This document shows positions 8,590 through 16,197 of a DNA stretch of 29,160 nucleotides, piece after piece. The position numbers were made by a program, and so were the translations under genes. The stretch's first letter is position 1, and each line of letters opens with the position of its first letter. The stretch comes from Cytophagales bacterium (GTDB taxonomy: Bacteria > Bacteroidota > Bacteroidia > Cytophagales > MED-G16). The stretch lies in assembly GCA_029940715.1 (NCBI GenBank), contig JAPYTU010000012.1, positions 1 through 29,160 on the forward strand. Direction: 5' to 3'. The notes under the pieces were generated by a model that ran no database searches, was not told where the DNA came from, and saw only the letters and a program-made list of their open reading frames with translations.

Positions 8590-9951
8590 TTATTTAATCA
8601 ATACAAATTTACTTGTTTGTATAATTTCTTTACCATTTATTTTAAATACAATTTTATATACGTAAGATCCCTGGCTAATTTTTCCTTTAAAATAACCATC
8701 CCAACCTATATTTATATCATTACTTGTAAATATTTTTTCTCCAAACTTATTAAAAATTAACATGGTATAATCTTCTACATTAGATTCATATGGCTTAAAA
8801 GTATCATTTAAATCATCATCATTTGGTGTGAAAGCATTTGGGATAGGTATTGGATTATAATTATTTGTAGGAGTTTTGCATACTGTATTTGATATTGATA
8901 TTTTTTTTTCATCATATCCTTTTATTGTATAACAAATTTCTTCATTCATAATTATACCTTGATTATCTATGTACTTATTATTAATATTTTGAAATGTTTT
9001 CAAAGCTGTATTATTTTTATAAATAATTGTAGAATCAAAGTTTCCAATTGATTTTAAATCTAAATTAATTCCTTCATCATTTTCATAAGACGATAAATAT
9101 ATAAGACAAATTTCATCTTCAATGAATTTTGAATTACAATAATATTCTTCTATTACTTGAATACACTGTTTGTCAAATGTTAAATTATTAAAATTAATTT
9201 TTGAGTCAGAAAAATATACGTACGAAGAACTTAAAAATGTTGAATCAATTACATTATCAATGTAAATATTGTAATTAGTACTTTTATTTGGTTTGTAATA
9301 TAAATCAAAATTAGCTTTATCATCTGATAAAATTATAGAATCTATAATTTCTTCCTGTGGATTTTGAATTGAAGCAATTTCAAAATTAAATTTATTACAG
9401 TTGTTATTTTTTTTATTAAATAAACCTACTATATAACCATTTATTTTATTATTTGTTCCAACAAAACTTGAGTAATCAAAATCATTTTTTCCACTAAGTA
9501 ATGTTTGAATTAAGATATCATTTATATACAATTCATATCCGTTATAATAATTGTCATTAATAGAAATATTCATTTTATTATTTTCACAGTTATATAATTG
9601 AATATCTATGTTTTTTGATTCTTTTATTTCAATTTCTAAAAGATCAATTTTTTCTACACCATCTTGATTTATAGCTTGGGCTATTATATATGTACCAGCT
9701 TCTAGATAAGTATGAGATTGTGAATTTGATGGATTAAAAATATTTGTAGTTAATGAGTAATTAAAATCATATTGAATAACCGTAACACTTGAATCAACAT
9801 TCTCATCAATTATCTCTACAAATATTGGTAAACAGCCTCCAATATTATTTATTTCAAATCTACCAAAATCACTAATTTGGGAATATAAAAAAGAGTTAAT
9901 AAAAATAAATAATAGCGTAATAAAAGATGATGTATAAGATTTTTTGCTCAT
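8590..9951 (-). CDS. Secreted protein with gliding-motility/T9SS C-terminal domain (CHU_C)
   Basis: A 453-residue exported protein. An N-terminal signal peptide (hydrophobic core to about residue 22, ending LYSQ) precedes a PKD-like region with a SHTYLEAGTYIIA motif (about 75-90). A long asparagine-rich beta-sandwich middle follows. The last 85 residues form the gliding-motility-associated C-terminal domain: PNAFTPNDDDLNDTF, then MLIFNKFGEKIF, WDGYFKGK and QGSYVYKI. This type B sorting domain sends cargo through the Bacteroidota type IX secretion system to the cell surface. The hisS stop codon and this ATG are directly adjacent, which implies operon expression. The passenger region shows no enzyme motif; a structural or adhesin role is a guess. 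Confidence 0.85.
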   Translation of the reverse strand: MSKKSYTSSFITLLFIFINSFLYSQISDFGRFEINNIGGCLPIFVEIIDENVDSSVTVIQYDFNYSLTTNIFNPSNSQSHTYLEAGTYIIAQAINQDGVEKIDLLEIEIKESKNIDIQLYNCENNKMNISINDNYYNGYELYINDILIQTLLSGKNDFDYSSFVGTNNKINGYIVGLFNKKNNNCNKFNFEIASIQNPQEEIIDSIILSDDKANFDLYYKPNKSTNYNIYIDNVIDSTFLSSSYVYFSDSKINFNNLTFDKQCIQVIEEYYCNSKFIEDEICLIYLSSYENDEGINLDLKSIGNFDSTIIYKNNTALKTFQNINNKYIDNQGIIMNEEICYTIKGYDEKKISISNTVCKTPTNNYNPIPIPNAFTPNDDDLNDTFKPYESNVEDYTMLIFNKFGEKIFTSNDINIGWDGYFKGKISQGSYVYKIVFKINGKEIIQTSKFVLIK

Positions 9952-11304
9952 TTATTTTATAGAAGACATTTTATTAATTATTTCATTAATAGTTAATAAA
10001 TTTTGATTTCCATCTTTCATATTTTTTAACATGTATTTTCCATTCTTTATTTCATCTTCACCAATAATTATAACGAAAGGTATGTTGTTATTATTTGCAT
10101 ATTGTAATTGTTTTTTTAGTTTAGCTTTTTCTGAATAGAGATCAGTTGGAATTCCTTTTTCTCTTAATTTATTAGCTAATTCTAATGAATTTTTTATTAA
10201 ATCATTAGAGAGATAACTTATTAATACATTATTATTAATTTCAATTTTTTCTGGAAATAAATTATTTGTATTTAAAATTTCAATAATTCTTTCAATTCCA
10301 AAAGAAATACCAATACCAGATATATTTTTATAACCAAAAATTTCAGTTAAATCATCATACCTTCCACCTCCACATAAACTTCCTATATTATTATTTATAG
10401 GAACAACTTCAAAAATTGTTGAAGTATAATAGGATAGGCCTCTTGCTAGAGTAAAATCAAGAGTAAAATCACTTTTTATTTTCATTAAATTTTCTATTTC
10501 ATTAATACCTTCTAACCCAATTTTTGAATTAGATAGAAAAGTTTTTACATAATTAATTTTTGAAGAATTGTTTCCTTTTAACTCAATTAATGAGATTAAT
10601 TTTTTAATAGAAGAAGTAGGAAATTTACTTAACTTCATTTCTTTTTTTAATCCAGAAACACCTATTTTATCTATTTTATCTATTAATACGCAGAATTTTT
10701 CAAATTTATTTTTAAAATTAAGTTCCTCAGATATTCCTAATAAAATTTTTCTATTATTTAATTTTATTTCAAAATCATCAATTTTTAATTTTTTAAATAT
10801 TGAATAAACTAAACTGATAATTTCACTTTCACAAACAATAGATTTAGTACCTATATAGTCTACATCACATTGGTAAAATTCTCTAAATCTTCCTTTTTGT
10901 GGTCTGTCTGCTCTCCAAACTGGTTGAATTTGATATCTTTTAAAAGGCATAGTTATTTTATCTCTATTCATGCTGACGTATCTTGCAAATGGTATAGTAA
11001 GATCATATCGTAATCCTTTTTTTGATATTTCAGATTTTAAATTATTACTGGAAATATTTTTTTTATTATTAATATTTTTTAAAAAATCTCCAGAATTAAG
11101 TATTCTGTATATTAGTCTATCTCCTTCTTCACCATATTTACCATTAAGAACTTCGGAATTTTCCATAGAAGGTGTTTCTATACAATTAAAACCATATAGA
11201 TTGAAGTTATATTTAAAAACTTCAAATAGATATTCTCTTTTTTTCATCTCATCAGGACTATAATCTCTAGTTCCTTTTGGTAATGATGGTATTATTTTTT
11301 TCAC
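9952..11304 (-). CDS. hisS: Histidine--tRNA ligase
   Basis: A class II aminoacyl-tRNA synthetase (450 aa) that charges tRNA-His. Motifs in order are KGTRDYSPDEM at the N terminus, motif 1 region around ETPSMENSEVL, motif 2 RPQKGRFREFYQCDVD (134-149), the histidine-specific RGLSYYTSTIFEV (288-300) and LCGGGRYDDL (310-319), motif 3 GISFGIERI (332-340), and a C-terminal anticodon-binding domain (about 365-445). Translation starts at GTG; no ATG in frame would preserve the conserved N terminus. It is the first gene of an operon with the CHU_C protein, YbaB and a glycosyltransferase. Confidence 0.96.
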   Translation of the reverse strand: MKKIIPSLPKGTRDYSPDEMKKREYLFEVFKYNFNLYGFNCIETPSMENSEVLNGKYGEEGDRLIYRILNSGDFLKNINNKKNISSNNLKSEISKKGLRYDLTIPFARYVSMNRDKITMPFKRYQIQPVWRADRPQKGRFREFYQCDVDYIGTKSIVCESEIISLVYSIFKKLKIDDFEIKLNNRKILLGISEELNFKNKFEKFCVLIDKIDKIGVSGLKKEMKLSKFPTSSIKKLISLIELKGNNSSKINYVKTFLSNSKIGLEGINEIENLMKIKSDFTLDFTLARGLSYYTSTIFEVVPINNNIGSLCGGGRYDDLTEIFGYKNISGIGISFGIERIIEILNTNNLFPEKIEINNNVLISYLSNDLIKNSLELANKLREKGIPTDLYSEKAKLKKQLQYANNNNIPFVIIIGEDEIKNGKYMLKNMKDGNQNLLTINEIINKMSSIK

Positions 11305-11320
11305 TTTTTTGTATTTATTA

Positions 11321-11328
11321 CAAATCTA
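11321..11328 (-). promoter_or_regulatory. Candidate -7 box for the hisS operon
   Basis: Minus-strand TAGATTTG (11328-11321) fits TAnnTTTG and lies 16 bases before the hisS GTG, predicting a leader of roughly 10-12 bases. A -33 TTG at 19-21 bases is not evident. Confidence 0.4.
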
Positions 11329-11379
11329 GCAAATGATTTACATTATTTTTTATTTAAATTGCGCCAATAAATTAAAATT

Positions 11380-11550
11380 ATGGCTGTAACAAGATTAGAA
11401 AGAAAAGGAATGAGAAATGTTTCTAAAGCTAAAAGGAAGAAACAGATTATTAAAAATCTTTCAAGAACTCCAGTAATAAAGAATGTTGATGTAGAAGCAA
11501 TTAAAAAGGAGTTTGAGAAGAAATCAGTTAAAAAATCTATTTCTAAATAA
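11380..11550 (+). CDS. Small basic protein, 56 residues
   Basis: An ATG-initiated frame of 56 codons beginning MAVTRLERKGMRNVSK and ending KKSVKKSISK before TAA. It is lysine/arginine rich (a basic N-terminal half, then TPVIKNVDVEAIKKEFEKK). The window has no other feature between hisS and the phosphodiesterase gene, its codon choice resembles the neighbours, and the PVIKNVD-EAIKKEF block followed by a lysine tail looks like a conserved protein, not chance. It diverges from hisS (75-base gap) and converges on the YfcE-like gene, whose stop is six bases away. The charge suggests RNA or ribosome binding; this is inference only. Its function is not known to me. Confidence 0.75.
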   Translation: MAVTRLERKGMRNVSKAKRKKQIIKNLSRTPVIKNVDVEAIKKEFEKKSVKKSISK

Positions 11551-11556
11551 TTTTTT

Positions 11557-12048
11557 TTAATTTCTTTTTAATTCTATTATTTCAAGATTTTTAATATTTG
11601 AATTGATAATATTAAATCTTATTGCAGTTTTAAATTTATGAAAACCAACATTTCCTGAAGCTCCAGGATTAATAATTAAAATATCATTTTCTTTATCTCT
11701 ATGTATTTTTAGTATATGACTATGTCCACATATTAATATGTTTGGTTTATGTTTTTTTATGAGATAATAGGTTATTTTGTTGTATTTAGGAGGTTTTCCA
11801 GCAATATGAATAATTAAAATTACAAGTTTTTCATACTTTAAAAGTAAAAATTCATTTACCTCTTTTCTAATTTGATGATTATCAATATTTCCATAAACTG
11901 CTCTTATTTTTTTGAATTTTTCTAGTGATTCAAGAGTTTTAATAGTTCCTATATCACCAGCATGCCATATTTCATCACAATTTTCAAAAAATTTTAATAT
12001 CCTTTTATCAATAATTGAATGTGTGTCTGATAGTAATCCTATTTTCAT
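11557..12048 (-). CDS. YfcE-like metallophosphoesterase
   Basis: A 163-residue calcineurin-like phosphoesterase of the YfcE/MJ0936 family: MKIGLLSDTH (D8, H10), HAGDIG (D32), VYGNID (N54), H81 in LIIHIAG, and GHSH (109-111), giving the complete two-metal site. Family members are manganese-dependent phosphodiesterases that hydrolyse model phosphodiesters; physiological substrates are mostly unknown. The start overlaps the stop of the SCO-like gene by four bases (ATGA), which makes this the last gene of the ECF-sigma run. Its product is cytoplasmic: no signal peptide. Confidence 0.9.
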   Translation of the reverse strand: MKIGLLSDTHSIIDKRILKFFENCDEIWHAGDIGTIKTLESLEKFKKIRAVYGNIDNHQIRKEVNEFLLLKYEKLVILIIHIAGKPPKYNKITYYLIKKHKPNILICGHSHILKIHRDKENDILIINPGASGNVGFHKFKTAIRFNIINSNIKNLEIIELKRN

Positions 12049-12671
12049 ATATTAATTAGCAATGAAATATCTTCAATTAATCTTTTCATCTCTATTTTTA
12101 AAGTTCCATTATACACACCTCTTATATAACTTTTTTTATCTATTAAAAAAACCAATTCGGTATGAATAAAATCATTTTCATCATTTATTAGTCCAAAATT
12201 TTCTTCTGCAAAATATGAATTTCTAGCTAGATCATATATTAATTTTTTTTCTCCGGTAACTAAATTCCACATCCTTCCATTAATATTATAATTTTTTTCA
12301 TAACTTTTTAATGTTTCAGGGGTGTCAATCCATGGTGTAACACTATGAGATATGATTTTAAAATTATTTTGATTTATAAATTTTTTTTCAATAATTTTTA
12401 AATTATTAGTCATTTTTGGACATATACTAGGACATGAAGTAAAAAAAAAGTTTGCAACATAAATATTTCCTTTTAAGTTTTCTCTAGTTATTTCTTCATT
12501 GTTTTGACTTATTAATTTAAAATCAGAAATTTTATGAGTATTATCTTGAATACTTTTAGAATTAATCCAGTGTGGAGTAAAATCGGATGTGGTAAAGTAG
12601 GGTAGTTCAAATTTTTGTTCTTTAGAACAAGAGATAATTGTAAAAATTAGTATTAGTTTAAAAAATTTCAT
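12045..12671 (-). CDS. SCO1/SenC family lipoprotein (copper chaperone/thioredoxin fold)
   Basis: A thioredoxin-fold SCO protein of 208 residues. SCO proteins bind copper and help assemble the CuA centre of cytochrome c oxidase or act as thiol-disulfide factors. The copper ligands are present: CxxxC in FFFTSCPSICPKM (C80, C84) and the distal histidine in DFIHTELVFLID (H170). The N terminus is a lipoprotein signal (IFTIISC, Cys15). I start it at the ATG at 12671 because MKFFKLILIF is a normal signal start; an ATG twelve bases upstream would add MYHQ. The gene overlaps the MORN gene by 14 bases and the phosphodiesterase by four. The final part of the protein matches the SCO fold length. Confidence 0.92.
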   Translation of the reverse strand: MKFFKLILIFTIISCSKEQKFELPYFTTSDFTPHWINSKSIQDNTHKISDFKLISQNNEEITRENLKGNIYVANFFFTSCPSICPKMTNNLKIIEKKFINQNNFKIISHSVTPWIDTPETLKSYEKNYNINGRMWNLVTGEKKLIYDLARNSYFAEENFGLINDENDFIHTELVFLIDKKSYIRGVYNGTLKIEMKRLIEDISLLINI

Positions 12672-13209
12672 TTGATGATACACAATTTTTTTGTCCAGTT
12701 AAACCATACCTTCTGTTATTTACAACATCATAATTAGCTTTAATATTACCTTTTGAATCCCATATTTTTTGATTACCAATTTCATTTCCATTCTTATAAT
12801 AAAATTCTTTAAATTTTTCTCCATTTTTATGCCATTGAATCATTTTACTTTCATATTGTCCATCTAAAAAATTTGCAATCATTTTTTTATTACCATTTTC
12901 CCAAAATAATTTATGATTACCTTCTTTTCTTCCGCTTTTATAGAATCTTTCTTCAGATATTTTTCCATTAATATACCATATTTTCTCATAACCATTTTTT
13001 CTTCCGTTTAAGTATTGAACTTCAAGTATTTTAATATTTTCTATAGAATCAGTAAGAATGCCTGAAAATTTATTATTATCTAAATATAGATATGCACTTT
13101 TCTTACTAAGAAGACTAAAGTCTTTGTTTATGATATAAGACCTATCTTGTTTTTTACTACAAGAACTCATAAGAAAAAATAAAATTATAAACGTATTAGA
13201 GAAATTCAA
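12658..13209 (-). CDS. MORN-variant repeat lipoprotein
   Basis: A 183-residue lipoprotein (FFLMSSC lipobox, Cys at about 17) with at least four toxin-antitoxin-type MORN-variant repeats: LNGRKNGYEKIWYINGKI, KSGRKEGNHKLFWENGNK, LDGQYESKMIQWHKNGE and KNGNEIGNQKIWDSKGN. Such repeats form an elongated beta structure, and in Bacteroidota the proteins are usually extracytoplasmic with unknown function. The start is TTG: the sequence TTGA gives a four-base overlap with the preceding YHYH stop, and the next in-frame ATG would remove the signal peptide. The name 'antitoxin' used for this repeat in databases is not supported by anything here. Co-occurrence with SCO and YHYH proteins is the main clue to its role. 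Confidence 0.82.
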   Translation of the reverse strand: MNFSNTFIILFFLMSSCSKKQDRSYIINKDFSLLSKKSAYLYLDNNKFSGILTDSIENIKILEVQYLNGRKNGYEKIWYINGKISEERFYKSGRKEGNHKLFWENGNKKMIANFLDGQYESKMIQWHKNGEKFKEFYYKNGNEIGNQKIWDSKGNIKANYDVVNNRRYGLTGQKNCVSSNEIF

Positions 13210-13976
13210 TTTGTAATACTTCCTTTTACACCATAAAAACCATCTCCATTTATGTATGGATCTTGATCTGTTATATGGTAATGATATATACCTTCTGAAA
13301 ATTCAGAAGTTGCATGGCTATGGCCATGATAATCATCTAAATTTGAATTATTTATTGTTGTTCCATTTTCTTCTGGACCATATACTGGAAAACCATCAGC
13401 TAGAAATCCAAGAAAAGCATCTTTTCCATATTGTGTTGTTAGCCAAGTAGGTTCAATATGATAGTGGTATGCACCTTGAGGTTGTGGGTGACCAAAATAC
13501 TGATCAAAGCTATTAATTTCATTTGTTAGAGGTGTATTGTTTGGGCCTGCATATTGATTATAAAAAACAACACCATTCCGTGATATTCCTATTGCGCCTA
13601 GTGGAGTTGATTCTTTGTTGGTAGCTTCAGAAGGATTTGAAGGTATTTTAACTACGATATTTTGTTGCATAATTCTATTAGGATTTATTTTAAAATTAGA
13701 ATTATTTCCATTGTAAGGTTCATAAAGAGGATTATTAGTAAGCCAGTAAGGACTTTTATGATCAGGTAAATTATTTGTTTCATAAACAACATACTGTCCA
13801 TCAATATATACTGTTACATTATCTGAGAAAAGAGTATATGCTTCAGAAAGATCACTTAACTCATATTCAGAGCAACATAATCCATCTTCCTCCTCATTAT
13901 TACATGCTGTTAAAAATAATAGTAATATGATTGGTATAGTAAAAAATAAAATGTTGTTTTCATTTTTATAATTCAT
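13206..13976 (-). CDS. YHYH domain lipoprotein
   Basis: A 256-residue lipoprotein (LFLTAC lipobox, Cys at about 25) with an adjacent acidic and CCSEYE stretch. The C-terminal half is a YHYH domain: HPQPQGAYHYHIEPTW, GFLADGFPVYGP, and DDYHGHSHATSEFSEGIYHYHIT, about a dozen histidines spread through two YHYH motifs. YHYH proteins are secreted or anchored outside the cytoplasm with no established activity; the histidine clustering points to metal binding, which is inference. The next gene starts inside its stop codon, and a SCO-type copper protein follows two genes later, which strengthens the metal idea. Confidence 0.88.
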   Translation of the reverse strand: MNYKNENNILFFTIPIILLLFLTACNNEEEDGLCCSEYELSDLSEAYTLFSDNVTVYIDGQYVVYETNNLPDHKSPYWLTNNPLYEPYNGNNSNFKINPNRIMQQNIVVKIPSNPSEATNKESTPLGAIGISRNGVVFYNQYAGPNNTPLTNEINSFDQYFGHPQPQGAYHYHIEPTWLTTQYGKDAFLGFLADGFPVYGPEENGTTINNSNLDDYHGHSHATSEFSEGIYHYHITDQDPYINGDGFYGVKGSITN

Positions 13977-14000
13977 TGAAATAAATATTATTTTAAAAAA

Positions 14001-14441
14001 TTATTGAGACCGAGATTCTATTCTTTTTTTCATATTTAACCAGATACTATCGAGTTTTTTTATTTGTTCTTTATTTGATATTTTTCTAATGTTTACCCAG
14101 TGTTCCATCTTTGCTTTGTTTAGTGTTACTGCGACTTCATAATATTTATCTTTATTAATATTATTTGTATCAATGTTCTCACTAAGATCATTCATAACAG
14201 TTAGGTCAAGTCTTCTAAACTTTCTTTCTTTAGATCTTTTTTCTTTACTATATCTTATATATTCTTTTTTTGCCTCTAATAGTTGATTATTATCAAATCC
14301 AAGACGATTTTTTAGATAAAATATTTCACGTTCAAATTCATTGTTTTTAGAGAGATTTTTTTTGTTTACAACCTTATATGCTAAAAAAATATTTGAAATG
14401 ATTAATATAAAAATGATTATATATTGTAGTTTATTCTTCAT
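14001..14441 (-). CDS. Membrane-anchored helical periplasmic protein, Spy/CnrX-like
   Basis: A 146-residue protein with one N-terminal membrane helix (IIIFILIISNIFLAYKV) and a highly charged, entirely helical periplasmic domain, with the hairpin-like stretch RLGFDNNQLLEAKKEYI near residue 45 and KISNKEQIKKLDSIW near the C terminus. This topology and layout resemble the Spy/CpxP/ZraP/CnrX group of periplasmic stress or metal sensors. It contains few histidines, so metal binding is not evident. I start it at the ATG at 14441; a longer TTG start at 14450 is possible. It overlaps the anti-sigma-like gene by 11 bases and precedes the YHYH gene by 24 bases. Placement right after sigma and anti-sigma genes recalls the cnrYXH sensor operon. 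Confidence 0.6.
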   Translation of the reverse strand: MKNKLQYIIIFILIISNIFLAYKVVNKKNLSKNNEFEREIFYLKNRLGFDNNQLLEAKKEYIRYSKEKRSKERKFRRLDLTVMNDLSENIDTNNINKDKYYEVAVTLNKAKMEHWVNIRKISNKEQIKKLDSIWLNMKKRIESRSQ

Positions 14442-14736
14442 AGGAAGCAAGGTTTATTAAATCTGATTTGTCACTTTCAAAGTAAACTTCTTCAAGAGTA
14501 TGTTGAACTGAATTATTAGTATCATTAATATTGTTAAATATAAAGAGACCGTTGATGATTAATAAAGCTATTACTGTAGTAATAAGTATTGGTCTTTCAT
14601 ACTTAATATAAATTTTTTCTTTATAGTTTAAAGATTCAATTTTAGTAGATAATCTGGTATAAAAATATGGTTTAGTTTTAATTATTTTAATATTACTAAT
14701 ACTGTTTAAAATTTGATCTATTTTATCTTTAATCAT
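14431..14736 (-). CDS. Small single-TM protein, probable anti-sigma factor
   Basis: A 101-residue protein: a cytoplasmic N-terminal half (about 1-47, including KTKPYFYTRLSTKIESLN), one membrane helix (PILITTVIALLIINGLFIF, about 49-67) and a short acidic periplasmic tail. The PYFYTRL-type motif recurs in small membrane proteins placed next to ECF sigma genes in Bacteroidota. There is no HxxxCxxC zinc motif, so it would be a non-ZAS anti-sigma. Its start overlaps the beta-barrel gene by four bases (ATGA). Assignment rests on size, topology and position two genes after the sigma factor; no partner-binding motif can be verified by eye. Confidence 0.6.
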   Translation of the reverse strand: MIKDKIDQILNSISNIKIIKTKPYFYTRLSTKIESLNYKEKIYIKYERPILITTVIALLIINGLFIFNNINDTNNSVQHTLEEVYFESDKSDLINLASYEE

Positions 14737-15428
14737 TTTATAGATTTATCATTTAACTTAAAATTCATTAAAGCATAATTAATTGAAATTTCAATAGATT
14801 TATTTTTCCAAGTTTCTTTAGGAAGGATTGATATATTTTTTAGACTTGTTATGTATTTAACTGAAGCGGATATGTTTTTGTATATTTTATATTCTACACC
14901 AAAAACAAAACCATTGTCTCTGTCAGAATAGTCATCTTCTGAAAATGTAAAAGATGAATTATGTCCCATAGCATTTTGACTTAGTATCGTAGGATGTTTT
15001 ATTTTAGTATTAACATTATTTAAAAGGCTAATTTGAGGACCAAATAAAAAACTTATTTTATAAAAATTTAAATTAATTAGAATTGGTATTTGAAGATAAT
15101 TTAGATTATTTGTTATTCTTGTTTTGTTTTCTGAAACTATCGTTGCACCCTGAGATGAATAACCAAGACCAGAAGTTAATTTTAGTTTTGTTTTTTCAGA
15201 TAGTTGTTTTGAAATTCCAATCAGTCCTTTTATATGATACCCTGGGTAAGCATCTACCTGATATGGTATATTTCCTATTGTATTAAAGCTTTGACCAATT
15301 TGAATTGCCTCATCTGATCTTAGGGTTTGGGTAGAAGAATTAAAACCACCAGATATAATTAATTCAATTGTTTGTGAAAAGGAATTGTATCCAAAGAGGA
15401 TAAATAAGATCAATAATATCTTTTTCAT
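14733..15428 (-). CDS. Outer-membrane beta-barrel protein (PorT-like)
   Basis: A 231-residue exported protein with a signal peptide (MKKILLILFILFGYNSFSQ) and alternating hydrophobic/polar strands typical of an eight- to ten-strand barrel: ELIISGGFNSSTQ, GYHIKGLIGISKQL, KLKLTSGLGYSSQG, LQIPILINLNFYKISFLFGPQ, NGFVFGVEYKIYKNISASVKY. The region and the PILINLNF/GPQISLL pattern match the PorT-like outer membrane beta-barrel family. It lies 37 bases after the ECF sigma gene and overlaps the anti-sigma-like gene, an unusual placement between the two. A sensing or envelope-integrity role is inferred from the operon. Confidence 0.75.
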   Translation of the reverse strand: MKKILLILFILFGYNSFSQTIELIISGGFNSSTQTLRSDEAIQIGQSFNTIGNIPYQVDAYPGYHIKGLIGISKQLSEKTKLKLTSGLGYSSQGATIVSENKTRITNNLNYLQIPILINLNFYKISFLFGPQISLLNNVNTKIKHPTILSQNAMGHNSSFTFSEDDYSDRDNGFVFGVEYKIYKNISASVKYITSLKNISILPKETWKNKSIEISINYALMNFKLNDKSIK

Positions 15429-15465
15429 ATATATAATTAGATGATAAAATTACTAATTTCTTGCT

Positions 15466-16035
15466 TTATATTTTTTTTATTATAGTTTTTAAATTTTGTT
15501 TTGCTCTATATATTAAAGATTCGATAGATGAGATAGATTTATTCATTATATCGGCAATTTGTTTATATGATAATCCTTGAACATTTTTCAATATATATGC
15601 TGTCTTTTGTTGTTTGTTTAATTTATTAATAGCGTCAAAAAGAATTTTAGAATTTTCTTTTTGTTCTAATTCTACTCCTGGGTGTTTAAAATCAGGAATC
15701 TCTCTTATGGTATTATCATCTCTAAACAAATTTATTAAAATTGAAAATCTTTTTACTCTTTTATTATATCTAATGTATTCATAAGCTTTAGATATTGAAA
15801 TTTTATATATCCAAGTAGATAATGAGGACTTTTCTTTAAATTTTTTTATTGATTTATAAATTTGTATGAAAACTTCCTGAGTTAAATCATCAGCATCGTC
15901 TACATTTAGGATTATTGGAATAATGGTATTAAAAATTTGATCTTTATAATTTTCAACTAATAATTTAAATGCTGATTCACTATTAGATTTTAATTCTCTT
16001 ATTAAATTTTTTTCTTCCAAATTTTTTATTTGCAT
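15466..16035 (-). CDS. ECF-type RNA polymerase sigma factor
   Basis: A 189-residue sigma-70 family protein with only regions 2 and 4. Region 2 (about 20-90) contains LVENYKDQIFNTI, DADDLTQEVFIQIYKSI and STWIYKISISKAYEYIR. Region 4 (about 133-185) has QQKTAYILKNVQGLSYKQIADIM and the helix-turn-helix SISSIESLIYRAKQNLK. This is the ECF layout typical of extracytoplasmic-stress regulators. It heads a minus-strand run of eight genes, including a probable membrane anti-sigma factor two genes downstream, so autoregulation is likely. Upstream are 162 bases to the end of the peptide transporter gene, with a TAnnTTTG-like box at 16122-16129. Confidence 0.93.
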   Translation of the reverse strand: MQIKNLEEKNLIRELKSNSESAFKLLVENYKDQIFNTIIPIILNVDDADDLTQEVFIQIYKSIKKFKEKSSLSTWIYKISISKAYEYIRYNKRVKRFSILINLFRDDNTIREIPDFKHPGVELEQKENSKILFDAINKLNKQQKTAYILKNVQGLSYKQIADIMNKSISSIESLIYRAKQNLKTIIKKI

Positions 16036-16121
16036 ATTAAATTAAAATAGTGAAAAACTAATTAAAGAAATTATTAAATTCTGTTAATATATTAGATGTT
16101 ATTAAGTTATTTTTTTTGCTA

Positions 16122-16129
16122 CAAATTTA
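16122..16129 (-). promoter_or_regulatory. Candidate -7 box upstream of the ECF sigma gene
   Basis: Minus-strand TAAATTTG (16129-16122) lies 86 bases before the sigma gene start, in a 162-base intergenic stretch that otherwise shows only AT-rich sequence. The -33 TTG is missing at standard spacing, which could mean a weak housekeeping promoter or a site read by the ECF factor itself. Confidence 0.3.
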
Positions 16130-16197
16130 TATTTTATTGTGGCTAGAATTAGTGATTATATTTATTAAGGATATAAAATAAAAATAATGGAAGATAA

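Noticed and set aside
12658..13209. Antitoxin of a toxin-antitoxin module
   Set aside because: The repeat family carries that name, but this is a lipoprotein with no toxin gene adjacent.
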